A DNA stretch of 64,000 nt from Methylobacterium sp. NMS14P (lineage in GTDB: Bacteria > Pseudomonadota > Alphaproteobacteria > Rhizobiales > Beijerinckiaceae), in contig NZ_CP087106.1 in NCBI RefSeq assembly GCF_028583545.1, positions 2,052,501 to 2,116,500 on the forward strand, read 5' to 3'. Each line of letters begins with the position of its first letter. Within the stretch, counting starts at the first letter, position 1. Under the pieces are notes generated by a model. The model ran no database searches and was not told where the DNA came from. It saw only the letters and a program-made list of their open reading frames with translations. A program made the translations under genes and the position numbers. Positions 50,755 through 58,853 of the stretch are shown one piece after another.

Positions 50755-52200
50755 GTGACCGTGACCCCTCAGCCCCGCCCCTCCCCGCAGTCGCCGCCCG
50801 CGGCCCTGCAGCAGGTGGCCGGCCTCCTCCAGGGCGAGGCGGTCGGGCGCATCGTCGCGGCGTCCGCGGACCTCTCCCTGGTGATCGACGCCGACGGGGT
50901 GATTCGGGACGCCACGGTCGGCGCCGACCTCGCGGCCGAGACCGTGGCGGGCTGGCTGGGCCGGCGCTGGATCGACACCGTCACGGTGGAGAGCCGCCCG
51001 AAGATCGACGCCCTGCTGCGGGACGCCGGGGCCGACGGCATCACCCGCTGGCGCCAGGTCAACCACCCCTCGCCCGACGGCGCCGACCTGCCGATCCGCT
51101 ACGCGTCGATCCGGCCCTCGGAGGGCGGTCCGATCCTCGTGCTCGGGCGCGACATGCGGGCGGTGGCGGCCCTGCAGCGCCGGCTGGTCGAGACCCAGCA
51201 GGCCCTGGAGCGGGACTACGACCGGCTCCGCGCCGCCGAGACCCGCTACCGGCTCCTGTTCCAGATCTCCGGCGAGCCGGTGCTGGTGGTCGATGCCGGC
51301 ACGCGCCGGGTGGCCGAGGCCAACCCGGCCGCGGCGCGCCTGCTCGGGCGCCCGGCCAAGCGCATCGCCGGGCAGGACGCCGTCGAGCTGTTCGACCCCG
51401 CCAGCACCCGGGCCCTGGAGGCCCAGTTCGCCGCCCTGCGGGCGACCGGGCAGGCGGGCGAGATCCGCGCGGCCCTCCAGCACGGGCGCGGGGAGGTCAC
51501 GGTCTCGGCCTCGCTGTTCCGGGGCGAGGGCGGCGCGAGCGCCCTGCTGCAGCTGGTCCCCGACCCGGCGGCCGCGGCGGCCGGCCCCGACCAGGATGCG
51601 CCCACCGCCGCGGTGATCGAGGCGATGCCGGAGGGCTTCGTGGTCACCGACACGGCGCGGCGGGTCCTGATGGCCAACGCCGCCTTCCTGGAGCTGGCGC
51701 AGCTCGCCACCGTGGGCCAGGCCCGCGGGCGCACCCTCGACCACTGGCTCGGCCGCGACGAGACCGAGGCGCAGGCGCTGTTCGCGACCCTCGTCGACCA
51801 CGGCGCCGTGCGCCGCTTCGCCACCGTCGTCCGCGGCGCCTACGGCGGCGTGGAGGACGTGGAGGTCGCCGCCGTGTCGGTGGCGGGGACCCGCCCCTGC
51901 CTGGGCTTCGCCATCCGGTCGGGCCCGCGGCGGATCTCCGAGGCGCGCGCCGGGGTCGGGCGGGAGGTGCCCCGCTCGGTGGAGCAGATGACCGAGCTGG
52001 TGGGCCGGGTCTCGATGAAGACCCTGGTGCGCGAGACGACGGACCTGATCGAGAAGCTCTGCATCGAGGCGGCGCTGCGGATCACCCGGGACAACCGGGC
52101 CTCGGCGGCCGAGATGCTCGGCCTGAGCCGGCAGGGCCTCTACGCCAAGATGCGCCGCTACGGCGTCGGCGACCTGGACGGCCCGGTCGAGGAGGCCTGA
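50755..52200 (+). CDS. ppsR: PpsR/CrtJ, redox-responsive repressor of photosynthesis genes
   Basis: The protein of about 481 residues has an N-terminal segment, two to three PAS domains (near residues 25-130, 160-270 and 285-390), a connecting helix, and a C-terminal FIS-type helix-turn-helix (LRITRDNRASAAEMLGLSRQGLYAKMRR). It represses bch, puh and related genes by binding TGT-N12-ACA. A cysteine just before the helix-turn-helix (EKLCIEAAL) matches the position of the regulatory cysteine reported for Rhodobacter PpsR. The start is ambiguous: GTG codons at 50755 and 50761 are in frame, 29 and 35 bp after the aerR stop codon. The long open frame continuing upstream through aerR is not coding. 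Confidence 0.92.
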   Translation: MTVTPQPRPSPQSPPAALQQVAGLLQGEAVGRIVAASADLSLVIDADGVIRDATVGADLAAETVAGWLGRRWIDTVTVESRPKIDALLRDAGADGITRWRQVNHPSPDGADLPIRYASIRPSEGGPILVLGRDMRAVAALQRRLVETQQALERDYDRLRAAETRYRLLFQISGEPVLVVDAGTRRVAEANPAAARLLGRPAKRIAGQDAVELFDPASTRALEAQFAALRATGQAGEIRAALQHGRGEVTVSASLFRGEGGASALLQLVPDPAAAAAGPDQDAPTAAVIEAMPEGFVVTDTARRVLMANAAFLELAQLATVGQARGRTLDHWLGRDETEAQALFATLVDHGAVRRFATVVRGAYGGVEDVEVAAVSVAGTRPCLGFAIRSGPRRISEARAGVGREVPRSVEQMTELVGRVSMKTLVRETTDLIEKLCIEAALRITRDNRASAAEMLGLSRQGLYAKMRRYGVGDLDGPVEEA

Positions 52201-52205
52201 GGGCC

Positions 52206-52233
52206 CGGGACCCGCGGCCGGCCGCGGGTCCCG
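52206..52233. terminator. 28-bp perfect palindrome just after ppsR
   Basis: The arms (GGACCCGCGGCC and complement, plus the outer CG pair) are fully symmetrical and begin 6 bp after the ppsR stop codon. A hairpin of this strength is likely to terminate the aerR-ppsR transcript or stabilise its end, although no T tract follows. Confidence 0.55.
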
Positions 52234-52238
52234 CCCTG

Positions 52239-52310
52239 TCCCGTCCGATTACGTCCCGTCCGATCCCGTCCCGTCCGATTCTCTTCCCGCCCGATTCTCT
52301 TCCCGCCCGG
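52239..52310. repeat. Short tandem repeat, about five units of 15-16 bp
   Basis: The units are TCCCGTCCGATTACG, TCCCGTCCGATCCCG, TCCCGTCCGATTCTC, TTCCCGCCCGATTCTC and a partial TTCCCGCCCGG. They are in the same orientation, pyrimidine-rich on the plus strand, and lie between ppsR and bchG. The function is unknown, and array length could vary by slippage. Confidence 0.75.
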
Positions 52311-52563
52311 CCTGCCGGAGCCGCGCGCGCGCCCCGCATCCGCGCGGAATCCGGTGCCGGGAGCCCGGTGCCGAGGGCCTCGAGGATCGCGGAATTGTCC
52401 TCGCGGCCGAGGGGTCGGCGGGAGCGCCCGGAGCGCCGCCGGAGCGCCGGAGAACGCCCGCGCCGGGGGTTTCACCGGCGCGGTTCTCCGGTGTCTCGGA
52501 TAATGTATTTCTGGCGCGCCGCTGTATTTATCCGACAAACGTCGCGCACACGCGGCCGCGCCG
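52311..52563. other. Intergenic stretch before bchG
   Basis: From 52311 to about 52490 I see nothing beyond GC-rich sequence. Between 52500 and 52545 there are two direct copies of TGTATTT (52504 and 52523), the second within TGT-N12-AAC, a loose match to a PpsR half-pair. These may mark a second weak repressor site upstream of the strong one at 52564. Confidence 0.35.
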
Positions 52564-52581
52564 TGTAAATCTGGCTTGACA
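52564..52581. promoter_or_regulatory. PpsR/CrtJ-type operator upstream of bchG
   Basis: TGTAAATCTGGCTTGACA matches the TGT-N12-ACA consensus exactly and ends 28 bp before the bchG ATG. A repressor bound here would cover the promoter of the bchG-bchP-tspO operon. Its source, ppsR, is the gene immediately upstream. Confidence 0.8.
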
Positions 52582-52609
52582 CTCGGGCCGGCGCCGGTAG
52601 CCTCCCGCC

Positions 52610-53494
52610 ATGACCGCTACGCCCGCCCCGAGCGCAGTCATCGAGCTGCTGAAGCCGCTCACGTGGTTCGCGCCGATGTGGGCCTTCGCCTGCGGGGTGA
52701 TCTCGTCGGGCCAGCCGGCCAGCGGCCAGTGGCCGGTGATCGCCGCCGGCATCCTGCTGGCCGGCCCACTGGTCTGCGCCACCAGCCAGGCCGCCAACGA
52801 CTGGTTCGACCGCCACGTCGACGCGATCAACGAGCCGAACCGGCCGATCCCGTCCGGGCGGATCCCGGGCCGCTGGGGGCTCTACCTCGCGCTCGCCTGG
52901 ACGGCGCTGTCGCTGGCGGTGGCCGCCGCCCTCGGGCCCTGGATCCTCGGGGCCGCGCTGTTCGGGCTGGTGCTCGCCTGGATCTACTCGGCGCCGCCGG
53001 TGCGGCTGAAGCGGAACGGCTGGTGGGGCAACGCCGCGGTGGCGCTCTGCTACGAGGGTCTGCCCTGGTTCACCGGCGCCGCCGTCATGGCCGCCGCCCT
53101 GCCCGACCGGCGGGTGCTCCTGGTGGCGCTGCTCTACGCGGCCGGCGCCCACGGCATCATGACCCTCAACGACTTCAAGTCCGTGGAGGGCGACCGCCGG
53201 ATGGGGCTGCTGTCGCTGCCGGTGCAGATGGGCTCCGAGCGCGCCGCGCGCTTCGCCTGCCTGGTCATGGCCCTGCCGCAGGTGGCGGTGATCGCGCTCC
53301 TCGTCGGCTGGGAGCGCTACTGGCACGCCGGCCTCGTCGCCGCGCTGCTCGCCGGGCAGTTCGCCCTGATGGTCCGGTTCCTCGAAAATCCCCGGGAGCG
53401 GGCGATCTGGTACAACGGCACCGGCACCACCCTCTACGTCCTCGGCATGCTGGTCGCGGCCTTCGCGCTGCGGCCGCTGGTGGGAGGGGCGTGA
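52610..53494 (+). CDS. bchG: Bacteriochlorophyll a synthase
   Basis: The 294-residue UbiA-family prenyltransferase joins bacteriochlorophyllide to its geranylgeranyl or phytyl tail. The first Asp-rich motif is NDWFDRHVDAINEPNRPIPSGR near residue 62, the second NDFKSVEGDRRMG near 185, and there are seven to nine membrane helices. The ATG at 52610 gives a short cytoplasmic N-terminus. Its stop codon overlaps the next gene (TGATG). A consensus PpsR box lies 28 bp upstream. Confidence 0.95.
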   Translation: MTATPAPSAVIELLKPLTWFAPMWAFACGVISSGQPASGQWPVIAAGILLAGPLVCATSQAANDWFDRHVDAINEPNRPIPSGRIPGRWGLYLALAWTALSLAVAAALGPWILGAALFGLVLAWIYSAPPVRLKRNGWWGNAAVALCYEGLPWFTGAAVMAAALPDRRVLLVALLYAAGAHGIMTLNDFKSVEGDRRMGLLSLPVQMGSERAARFACLVMALPQVAVIALLVGWERYWHAGLVAALLAGQFALMVRFLENPRERAIWYNGTGTTLYVLGMLVAAFALRPLVGGA

Positions 53495-54825
53495 TGGCGC
53501 AGGATCGAAGCGCGGGCCTCGGCTGGCCCCAGATCGTCCGCCTCGGCCTCGTCCAGACCGCGCTGGGCAGCGTCGTCGTGCTGATGACCGCCACCCTCAA
53601 CCGGGTGATGGTGGTGGAACTGGCGCTCCCCGCCCTCGTGCCGGGCCTGCTGGTCGCCCTGCACTACGCCGTGCAGATCCTGCGCCCGCGCTGGGGCTAC
53701 GGGTCCGACCGCAGCGGCCGGCGCACCCCCTGGATCGTCGGCGGCATGGCGGCCCTCTGCCTCGGCGGGTTCGGCGCCGCCTGCGGCACCGCGCTGGCGG
53801 CCGAGAACCTCGCCCTGGGGCTGGCGCTCGCCGCCCTCTCGTTCCTGTGCGTCGGCATGGGCGCCGGCGCGGCCGGGACCTCCCTCCTCGTCCTGCTGTC
53901 GGGCGGCGTCGCGCCGGCCCGGCGGGGCGCGGCCGCCACCGTCGTCTGGGTGATGATGATCGTCGGCTTCGCCGTCACGGCGCCGCTCGCCGGGCACTTC
54001 CTCGACCCGTTCTCCGGCCCGCGCCTCGCGGCGGTGTCGGGCACGGTCTCGCTCGTCGCCTTCTGCGTGGCGGCGCTCGCGGTCGCCGGGGTCGAGCGCC
54101 GGCTGCCCGTCCGGGCCCCCGAGGCCGCGGAGGCCCGCCGCCCGTTCTTCACCGTGCTGGCCCACGTGCTCGCCGACCCGGTGGCCCGGACCTTCACGGT
54201 CTTCGTCTTCGTGTCGATGCTGGCCTACAGCGCCCAGGAGCTGATCCTGGAGCCCTATGCCGGCCTCGTCTTCGCGATGAGCCCCGGCGCCACAACCAAG
54301 CTCGCCGGCCTCCAGCACGGCGGCGTGCTCGCCGGCATGCTGCTGGTGGCGGCGGTGACGCTCGTCGCCCGCGGCACCGCCCTCGCCTCCCTGCGGCTGT
54401 GGATCGGGATCGGCTGCGCCGGCTCGGCCGCCGCCCTGTTCGCCCTGGCGAGCGGCGCGGCGGCGGGATCGGACTTCCCCCTGCGCGCGACGGTCTTCGC
54501 CCTCGGGGTGGCCAACGGCGCCTACGCGGTCGCCGCCATCGGCTCGATGATGGCGCTCGCCGGCCGCGGCGACGCGCGGGAGCGCGGCACCCGGATGGGC
54601 GTCTGGGGCGCCGCGCAGGGCGTCGCCTTCGGGGCCGGCGGCTTCCTCGGGGCCGTGGCGGTCGACGCCGTCCGGCTCGTCACCGCCGAACCCGTCCAGG
54701 CCTACGCGGCGGTCTTCGCCGCGGAAGGGCTGCTGTTCCTCGTCGCGGTCGCCCTGGCGGCGCGGCTCGAACCCGCTCCGGCACCGGATTCGGTGCCGCT
54801 CGATCCTGCCTTCAGCGCGAGGTGA
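53494..54825 (+). CDS. PucC/Bch2-type MFS carrier associated with bchG
   Basis: The 443-residue protein has about twelve membrane segments and the family block TATLNRVMVVELALPALVPGLLVALHY followed by RPRWGYGSDRSGRRTPWI. It is a second member of the LhaA/PucC family in this window and corresponds by position to the ORF428/Bch2 genes between bchG and bchP. Such proteins are thought to deliver bacteriochlorophyll to assembling complexes. It overlaps both neighbours or lies within 5 bp of them, so it belongs to the bchG operon. Confidence 0.9.
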   Translation: MAQDRSAGLGWPQIVRLGLVQTALGSVVVLMTATLNRVMVVELALPALVPGLLVALHYAVQILRPRWGYGSDRSGRRTPWIVGGMAALCLGGFGAACGTALAAENLALGLALAALSFLCVGMGAGAAGTSLLVLLSGGVAPARRGAAATVVWVMMIVGFAVTAPLAGHFLDPFSGPRLAAVSGTVSLVAFCVAALAVAGVERRLPVRAPEAAEARRPFFTVLAHVLADPVARTFTVFVFVSMLAYSAQELILEPYAGLVFAMSPGATTKLAGLQHGGVLAGMLLVAAVTLVARGTALASLRLWIGIGCAGSAAALFALASGAAAGSDFPLRATVFALGVANGAYAVAAIGSMMALAGRGDARERGTRMGVWGAAQGVAFGAGGFLGAVAVDAVRLVTAEPVQAYAAVFAAEGLLFLVAVALAARLEPAPAPDSVPLDPAFSAR

Positions 54826-54829
54826 GGCC

Positions 54830-56056
54830 ATGGCCCGGTTGGACGATGGCGGCCCCGGCCGCGACAGCTACGACGTCGTGGTGGTCGGCGGCGGGCCGGC
54901 CGGCGCCACGGCGGCGACCGACCTCGCCCGGGCCGGCCACGCGGTGCTGCTCCTCGACAAGCCCGGCCGGATCAAGCCCTGCGGCGGCGCGATCCCGCCG
55001 CGGCTGATCCGCGACTTCGCGATCCCCGACTCGCTCCTCGTCGCCAAGATCCGGTCCGCCCGGATGGTGGCGCCGAGCGGCAAGGCCGTCGACATGCCGG
55101 TGGGCGAGGGGTTCGTCGGCATGGTCGACCGCGAGCAGTTCGACCCGTGGCTGCGCGCCCGGGCCGCGGAGGCCGGCGCCGAGTTCCGGGAGGCGGCCTA
55201 CGACCGGATCACCCGGCCCGACGACGGGCCGCCGCTGGTCCACTTCACCACCGGCGCGGGGGCCGGCCTCGCCCGCCACGCCGTCCGGGCGCGCCTCGTC
55301 CTCGGCGCCGACGGCGCCTGCTCGCCGGTCGGTCGCGCGGAGGTGCCGGGCCACGCCAAGATGCGGCAGGTCTTCGCCTATCACGAGATCCTGCGGGTGC
55401 CGGAGGCCGGCACCCCCGGGGCCGAGTCGGTCGAGGCGACCCGCTGCGACGTCTACTACCAGGGCCGCCACTCGCCGGATTTCTACAGCTGGATCTTCCC
55501 CCACGGGGACACGCTGAGCATCGGCACCGGCAGCGCCAGGAAGGGGTTCTCCCTCCGCTCCTCGATCCGGGCCCTGCGCGCCGCCACCGGCCTCGACCGC
55601 GCCGAGACCGTCCGCCGGGAGGGCGCGCCGCTGCCGCTGAAGCCCCTGAAGCGGTGGGACAACGGCCGCGACGTGCTGCTCGCGGGCGACGCCGCCGGCG
55701 TCGTCGCGCCGGCCTCCGGCGAGGGGATCTACTACGCGATGCTCGGCGGCCGGCTGTCGGCCGAGGCCGCCACCGCCTTCCTGCGGACCGGGGACGCGCG
55801 CGCCCTCGCGGGCGCGCGCCGGCGGTTCATGAAGCTGCACGGGCGCGTGTTCTGGATCCTCGGGATGATGCAGTGGGTCTGGTACCGCAGCGACGGCCTG
55901 CGCGAGCGCTTCGTCTCGATCTGCCGGGACAAGGACGTCCAGCAGCTCACCTGGGACAGCTACATGAACAAGGAGCTGGTCCGCGCGAAGCCCGCCGCCC
56001 ACGCGCGGATCTTCTTCAAGGACCTCGCCCACCTGTTCCGCTGGGTCTCGCCGTGA
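54830..56056 (+). CDS. bchP: Geranylgeranyl-(bacterio)chlorophyll reductase
   Basis: The 408-residue flavoprotein reduces the geranylgeranyl tail to phytyl. The FAD motif is VVVVGGGPAGATAATDLARAG near residue 14, followed by KPCGGAIPPRL near 45, then the FAD-phosphate motif DVLLAGDAAGVVAPASGEGI near 280, all typical of BchP/ChlP. It starts 4 bp after the carrier gene, and its stop codon overlaps the GTG start of tspO. Nothing abnormal is visible. Confidence 0.95.
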   Translation: MARLDDGGPGRDSYDVVVVGGGPAGATAATDLARAGHAVLLLDKPGRIKPCGGAIPPRLIRDFAIPDSLLVAKIRSARMVAPSGKAVDMPVGEGFVGMVDREQFDPWLRARAAEAGAEFREAAYDRITRPDDGPPLVHFTTGAGAGLARHAVRARLVLGADGACSPVGRAEVPGHAKMRQVFAYHEILRVPEAGTPGAESVEATRCDVYYQGRHSPDFYSWIFPHGDTLSIGTGSARKGFSLRSSIRALRAATGLDRAETVRREGAPLPLKPLKRWDNGRDVLLAGDAAGVVAPASGEGIYYAMLGGRLSAEAATAFLRTGDARALAGARRRFMKLHGRVFWILGMMQWVWYRSDGLRERFVSICRDKDVQQLTWDSYMNKELVRAKPAAHARIFFKDLAHLFRWVSP

Positions 56057-56550
56057 GCCTCGCCGCCGCCGATCTGGGGCCGCCCGTGGTGGCCGCCGTC
56101 GCCGCCGTGCTGGTGGCCGTGGCCGGCGGCCTCGCGACCACCACGGACACGTGGTACCGGCGCCTGCGGGTCCCGGCCTGGAAGCCGCCGGACTGGGCCT
56201 TCGGGCCGGTCTGGGCGGTGATCTTCGCGCTCACCACCACCGCCGGCGTGCTGGCCTGGAACGGCGACGCCGGTCCCGCCGCCCGGGGCGTCCTGGTGGC
56301 CGCCTACGCGGTGAACGGGGTGCTCAACATCGCCTGGAGCGTGCTGTTCTTCCGGTTCCGCCGGCCCGACTGGGCGCTGGCCGAGGTCGCCGCCCTGTGG
56401 CTGTCGATCGCCGCGCTGGTGCTGGTGACCGGCCGGGTCTCGGGCGCGGCGGCGCTCATGAACCTGCCCTACCTCGCCTGGGTCAGCGTCGCCGCCTGCC
56501 TGAACCTGCGCATCGTCCGCCTCAACGGGCCGTTCGCGGAGCCCGCCTGA
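56053..56550 (+). CDS. tspO: TspO/MBR family tryptophan-rich sensory protein
   Basis: The 165-residue protein has five membrane helices and the TspO blocks TTDTWYRRLRVPAWKPPDWAFGPVW, NGVLNIAWSVLFF and LPYLAWVSVAACLNLRI. In purple bacteria TspO is an outer-membrane or membrane porphyrin-binding regulator that dampens photopigment gene expression in response to oxygen. The GTG start overlaps the bchP stop codon, so it is translated with the last step of pigment synthesis. Its gene lies here rather than beside crt genes. Confidence 0.92.
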   Translation: MSLAAADLGPPVVAAVAAVLVAVAGGLATTTDTWYRRLRVPAWKPPDWAFGPVWAVIFALTTTAGVLAWNGDAGPAARGVLVAAYAVNGVLNIAWSVLFFRFRRPDWALAEVAALWLSIAALVLVTGRVSGAAALMNLPYLAWVSVAACLNLRIVRLNGPFAEPA

Positions 56551-56921
56551 TGGAGGCGCTGCTCGACCCGGTCCTTCGCCCCGCCTTCGCGTCGGGCCGG
56601 ATCGTCGACGGGATCCTCCTGCTGGTCGCCGCCGAGGCGCTCGCCCTGGCGTGGCTCGCCCGCCGGGGCGGGCCGCCGCTGCCGTCCCTGCTGGCCAACC
56701 TCGCCTCCGGCGCCGCCCTGATGCTGGCCCTGCGGGCGGCGCTCGTGGGGGCGGGCTGGGTGGCGGTCGCCGGGTGGATGCTGGCCGGGCTCGTCGCCCA
56801 TCTCGTCGACCTCGGCCTGCGCGTCCGGGCGGCCACGGCACAACGCCGCAGTTCGGCCCCGGCAGGAACAACGCCCGGCGGGGCCGCGTTCACGCGCGTC
56901 ACAAGTTTCAAACAGCTCTAA
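56550..56921 (+). CDS. Small membrane protein of the bchG-tspO operon, unknown function
   Basis: The 123-residue protein has an N-terminal amphipathic stretch, three hydrophobic segments (about residues 18-36, 44-65 and 68-88), and a positively charged Ala/Arg/Thr-rich tail. The ATG overlaps the tspO stop codon (TGATG), so it is the final gene of the operon. I do not recognise the family. Its position suggests a role in the membrane near TspO or in pigment handling, but that is inference only. Confidence 0.7.
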   Translation: MEALLDPVLRPAFASGRIVDGILLLVAAEALALAWLARRGGPPLPSLLANLASGAALMLALRAALVGAGWVAVAGWMLAGLVAHLVDLGLRVRAATAQRRSSAPAGTTPGGAAFTRVTSFKQL

Positions 56922-56942
56922 AATCGGGATGGGAGACGCGGC

Positions 56943-58562
56943 ATGCAGCGCACGAGAGCCCTCTCCTCCGGCCGCGTGACGGTCCCGATGCGCGCGGCCC
57001 CGATGCGGGCCGCCCCGTTCCTCGCGGGCCTGCTCCTGGCCGCGCCGGCGCTGGCGCAGGACGGGTCGGCCGACCAGATCGAGCGCGGCAAGTATCTCGT
57101 GACCATGGGCGACTGCGCGGCCTGCCACACGGCGCCGGGCGGCAAGTACCTCGCCGGCAACTACGCGCTGAACATGCCCTTCGGCGTGATCATGACCCCC
57201 AACCTCACCCCCGACAAGGAGACCGGCCTCGGCAACTGGAGCTACGCCGACTTCGACCAGGCGTTCCGGCACGGCTACAGCAAGAATGTCGGCTACCTCT
57301 ACCCGGCCTTCCCGTTCGGCTGGTTCACCAAGGTCACCGACGACGACACCAAGGCGATCTGGGCCTACCTCCAGTCGGTCCCGGCCGTGAACGAGAAGCG
57401 CCAGGAGAGCCAGATCCCATTCCCGTTCAGCGTCCGCACGGCGCTGGTGACGTGGCGGACGGCCTTCTTCACCGACGAGCGCTTCAAGCCCGACCCGAAC
57501 GCCAGCGCCGAGGTGAACCGCGGCGCCTACCTGGTGGAGGGGCTCGGCCACTGCGCCATGTGCCACAACGAGAACAAGCTCGTCGGCAACTCGAGCTTCG
57601 CGGGCCGGTTCGGCGGCGGCGTGATCGACGGCTGGTACGCCCCCAACATCACCCCGGACGGCCACCAGGGCATCGGCGCCTGGACCGACGAGCAGGTGGT
57701 GACCTACCTCAAGACCGGCACCGCCCCGGGCGACCGGCCGGGCGTCGCCGCCGGGCCGATGCGCCAGACCATCATGGAATCCCTCTCCAAGGTGAAGGAG
57801 GAGGACCTGAAGGCCATGGTCGCGTACCTGCGCACCGTGCCGGCCAAGCAGACCTACAAGCCGAAGGACCTCGCGGCCTTCGACACGCCGGACGCGCCCG
57901 GCGCCTCCACCTACCTGACCTACTGCTCCTCCTGCCACCAGCCCGACGGCAAGGGCATCGAGGGTGCGGTCCCGGCGCTCGCCGGCAACACCTCGGTCCA
58001 GTCCGAGGGGCCCGAGACGGTGCTGCGGGTGATCTACGGCGGGCTCGCCGCCCAGAGCGGGCTGGCCCCGATGGTGGCGATCGGCCAGCAGATGACCGAC
58101 GTCGAGGTGAAGAACGTCACCGACTACATCCGCAATTCCTGGGGCAACAAGGCGCCGCCGGTGACCGGCGACAAGGCCTCGGAGGCGCGCGCCGCCACCC
58201 GGACGATGCTGGCCGGCACGGCGCCCTGCGCGGAGATCGAGCAGGACAAGCTCAAGGCCGCCTTCGACAAGATCGGCATCCAGGCGAGCCTGACCGGTCT
58301 GAAGCAGCAGGACTTCGTCCCGACCCTCGTCCGGCTGGTCCAGCAGGTGAAGGCGGAGCCGACCGGCGTCACCGACGACGACATCGTCAACGGCCTGACC
58401 ACGGCCTTCTGCAAGGTCGGCCGCGACGACCCGCAATACGGCAAGCCGAGCTGGCCCGCGGTGATCGGCACCTTCGCCAACGTCGCCTACAGCCAGGTGA
58501 AGCACCCGGAGAAGCAGGCCGCCAACGTCCCCTCCGCCACCACGCCGCCGGCGAAGAACTGA
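56943..58562 (+). CDS. Tri-haem c-type cytochrome (alcohol dehydrogenase cytochrome-subunit-like)
   Basis: The 539-residue precursor has a signal peptide (about residues 1-39, ending ALAQ) and three CxxCH haem sites: CAACH at 58, CAMCH near 204 and CSSCH near 328. This is the layout of the cytochrome subunit of membrane-bound quinoprotein or flavin dehydrogenases. About 100 extra residues follow the third domain (from about residue 410) and contain two more Cys but no haem motif. No catalytic dehydrogenase subunit lies nearby. GGGAGACG precedes the ATG. It should be periplasmic and pass electrons to quinone or oxidase. Confidence 0.88.
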   Translation: MQRTRALSSGRVTVPMRAAPMRAAPFLAGLLLAAPALAQDGSADQIERGKYLVTMGDCAACHTAPGGKYLAGNYALNMPFGVIMTPNLTPDKETGLGNWSYADFDQAFRHGYSKNVGYLYPAFPFGWFTKVTDDDTKAIWAYLQSVPAVNEKRQESQIPFPFSVRTALVTWRTAFFTDERFKPDPNASAEVNRGAYLVEGLGHCAMCHNENKLVGNSSFAGRFGGGVIDGWYAPNITPDGHQGIGAWTDEQVVTYLKTGTAPGDRPGVAAGPMRQTIMESLSKVKEEDLKAMVAYLRTVPAKQTYKPKDLAAFDTPDAPGASTYLTYCSSCHQPDGKGIEGAVPALAGNTSVQSEGPETVLRVIYGGLAAQSGLAPMVAIGQQMTDVEVKNVTDYIRNSWGNKAPPVTGDKASEARAATRTMLAGTAPCAEIEQDKLKAAFDKIGIQASLTGLKQQDFVPTLVRLVQQVKAEPTGVTDDDIVNGLTTAFCKVGRDDPQYGKPSWPAVIGTFANVAYSQVKHPEKQAANVPSATTPPAKN

Positions 58563-58577
58563 GGCGCCGCCGCGCGG

Positions 58578-58593
58578 CCCCGGCATGCCGGGG
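58578..58593. terminator. GC palindrome after the cytochrome c gene
   Basis: CCCCGGCATGCCGGGG is a perfect 16-bp palindrome 15 bp after the stop codon, followed by TTGT. It may end the cytochrome transcript. The T tract is minimal, so this is tentative. Confidence 0.4.
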
Positions 58594-58675
58594 TTGTCGC
58601 GGCCGGACCGAGCGGAACGGATAAAACCGTGTTTCGTTGGAGCCGGGACGTGCCTACCTCGCGCCCGGAGTCCCC

Positions 58676-58849
58676 GTGTCCAGCCTCGTCCGCATCCTGC
58701 TCGCGATCTTCTTCCCGCCGATCGCCGTGCTCGTCACCACGGGCTTCGGCCTGCAGTTCCTGCTGAACATCCTGCTGTGGATCCTCGGCTGGCTGCCCGG
58801 CACGGTCCACGCCCTGTGGCTGATGAACCGCGACCGGCCGCTGGTCTGA
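58676..58849 (+). CDS. YqaE/Pmp3 (UPF0057) family membrane peptide
   Basis: The 57-residue peptide consists of two membrane helices with the family blocks LLAIFFPPIAVLVTTG and LNILLWILGWLPGTVHALWL. Pmp3 proteins affect membrane potential and stress tolerance. The GTG at 58676 after CCCGGAG gives the normal short N-terminus; an upstream extension is not family-like. It ends 4 bp from the stop codon of the convergent L,D-transpeptidase gene. Confidence 0.9.
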   Translation: MSSLVRILLAIFFPPIAVLVTTGFGLQFLLNILLWILGWLPGTVHALWLMNRDRPLV

Positions 58850-58853
58850 GCCG

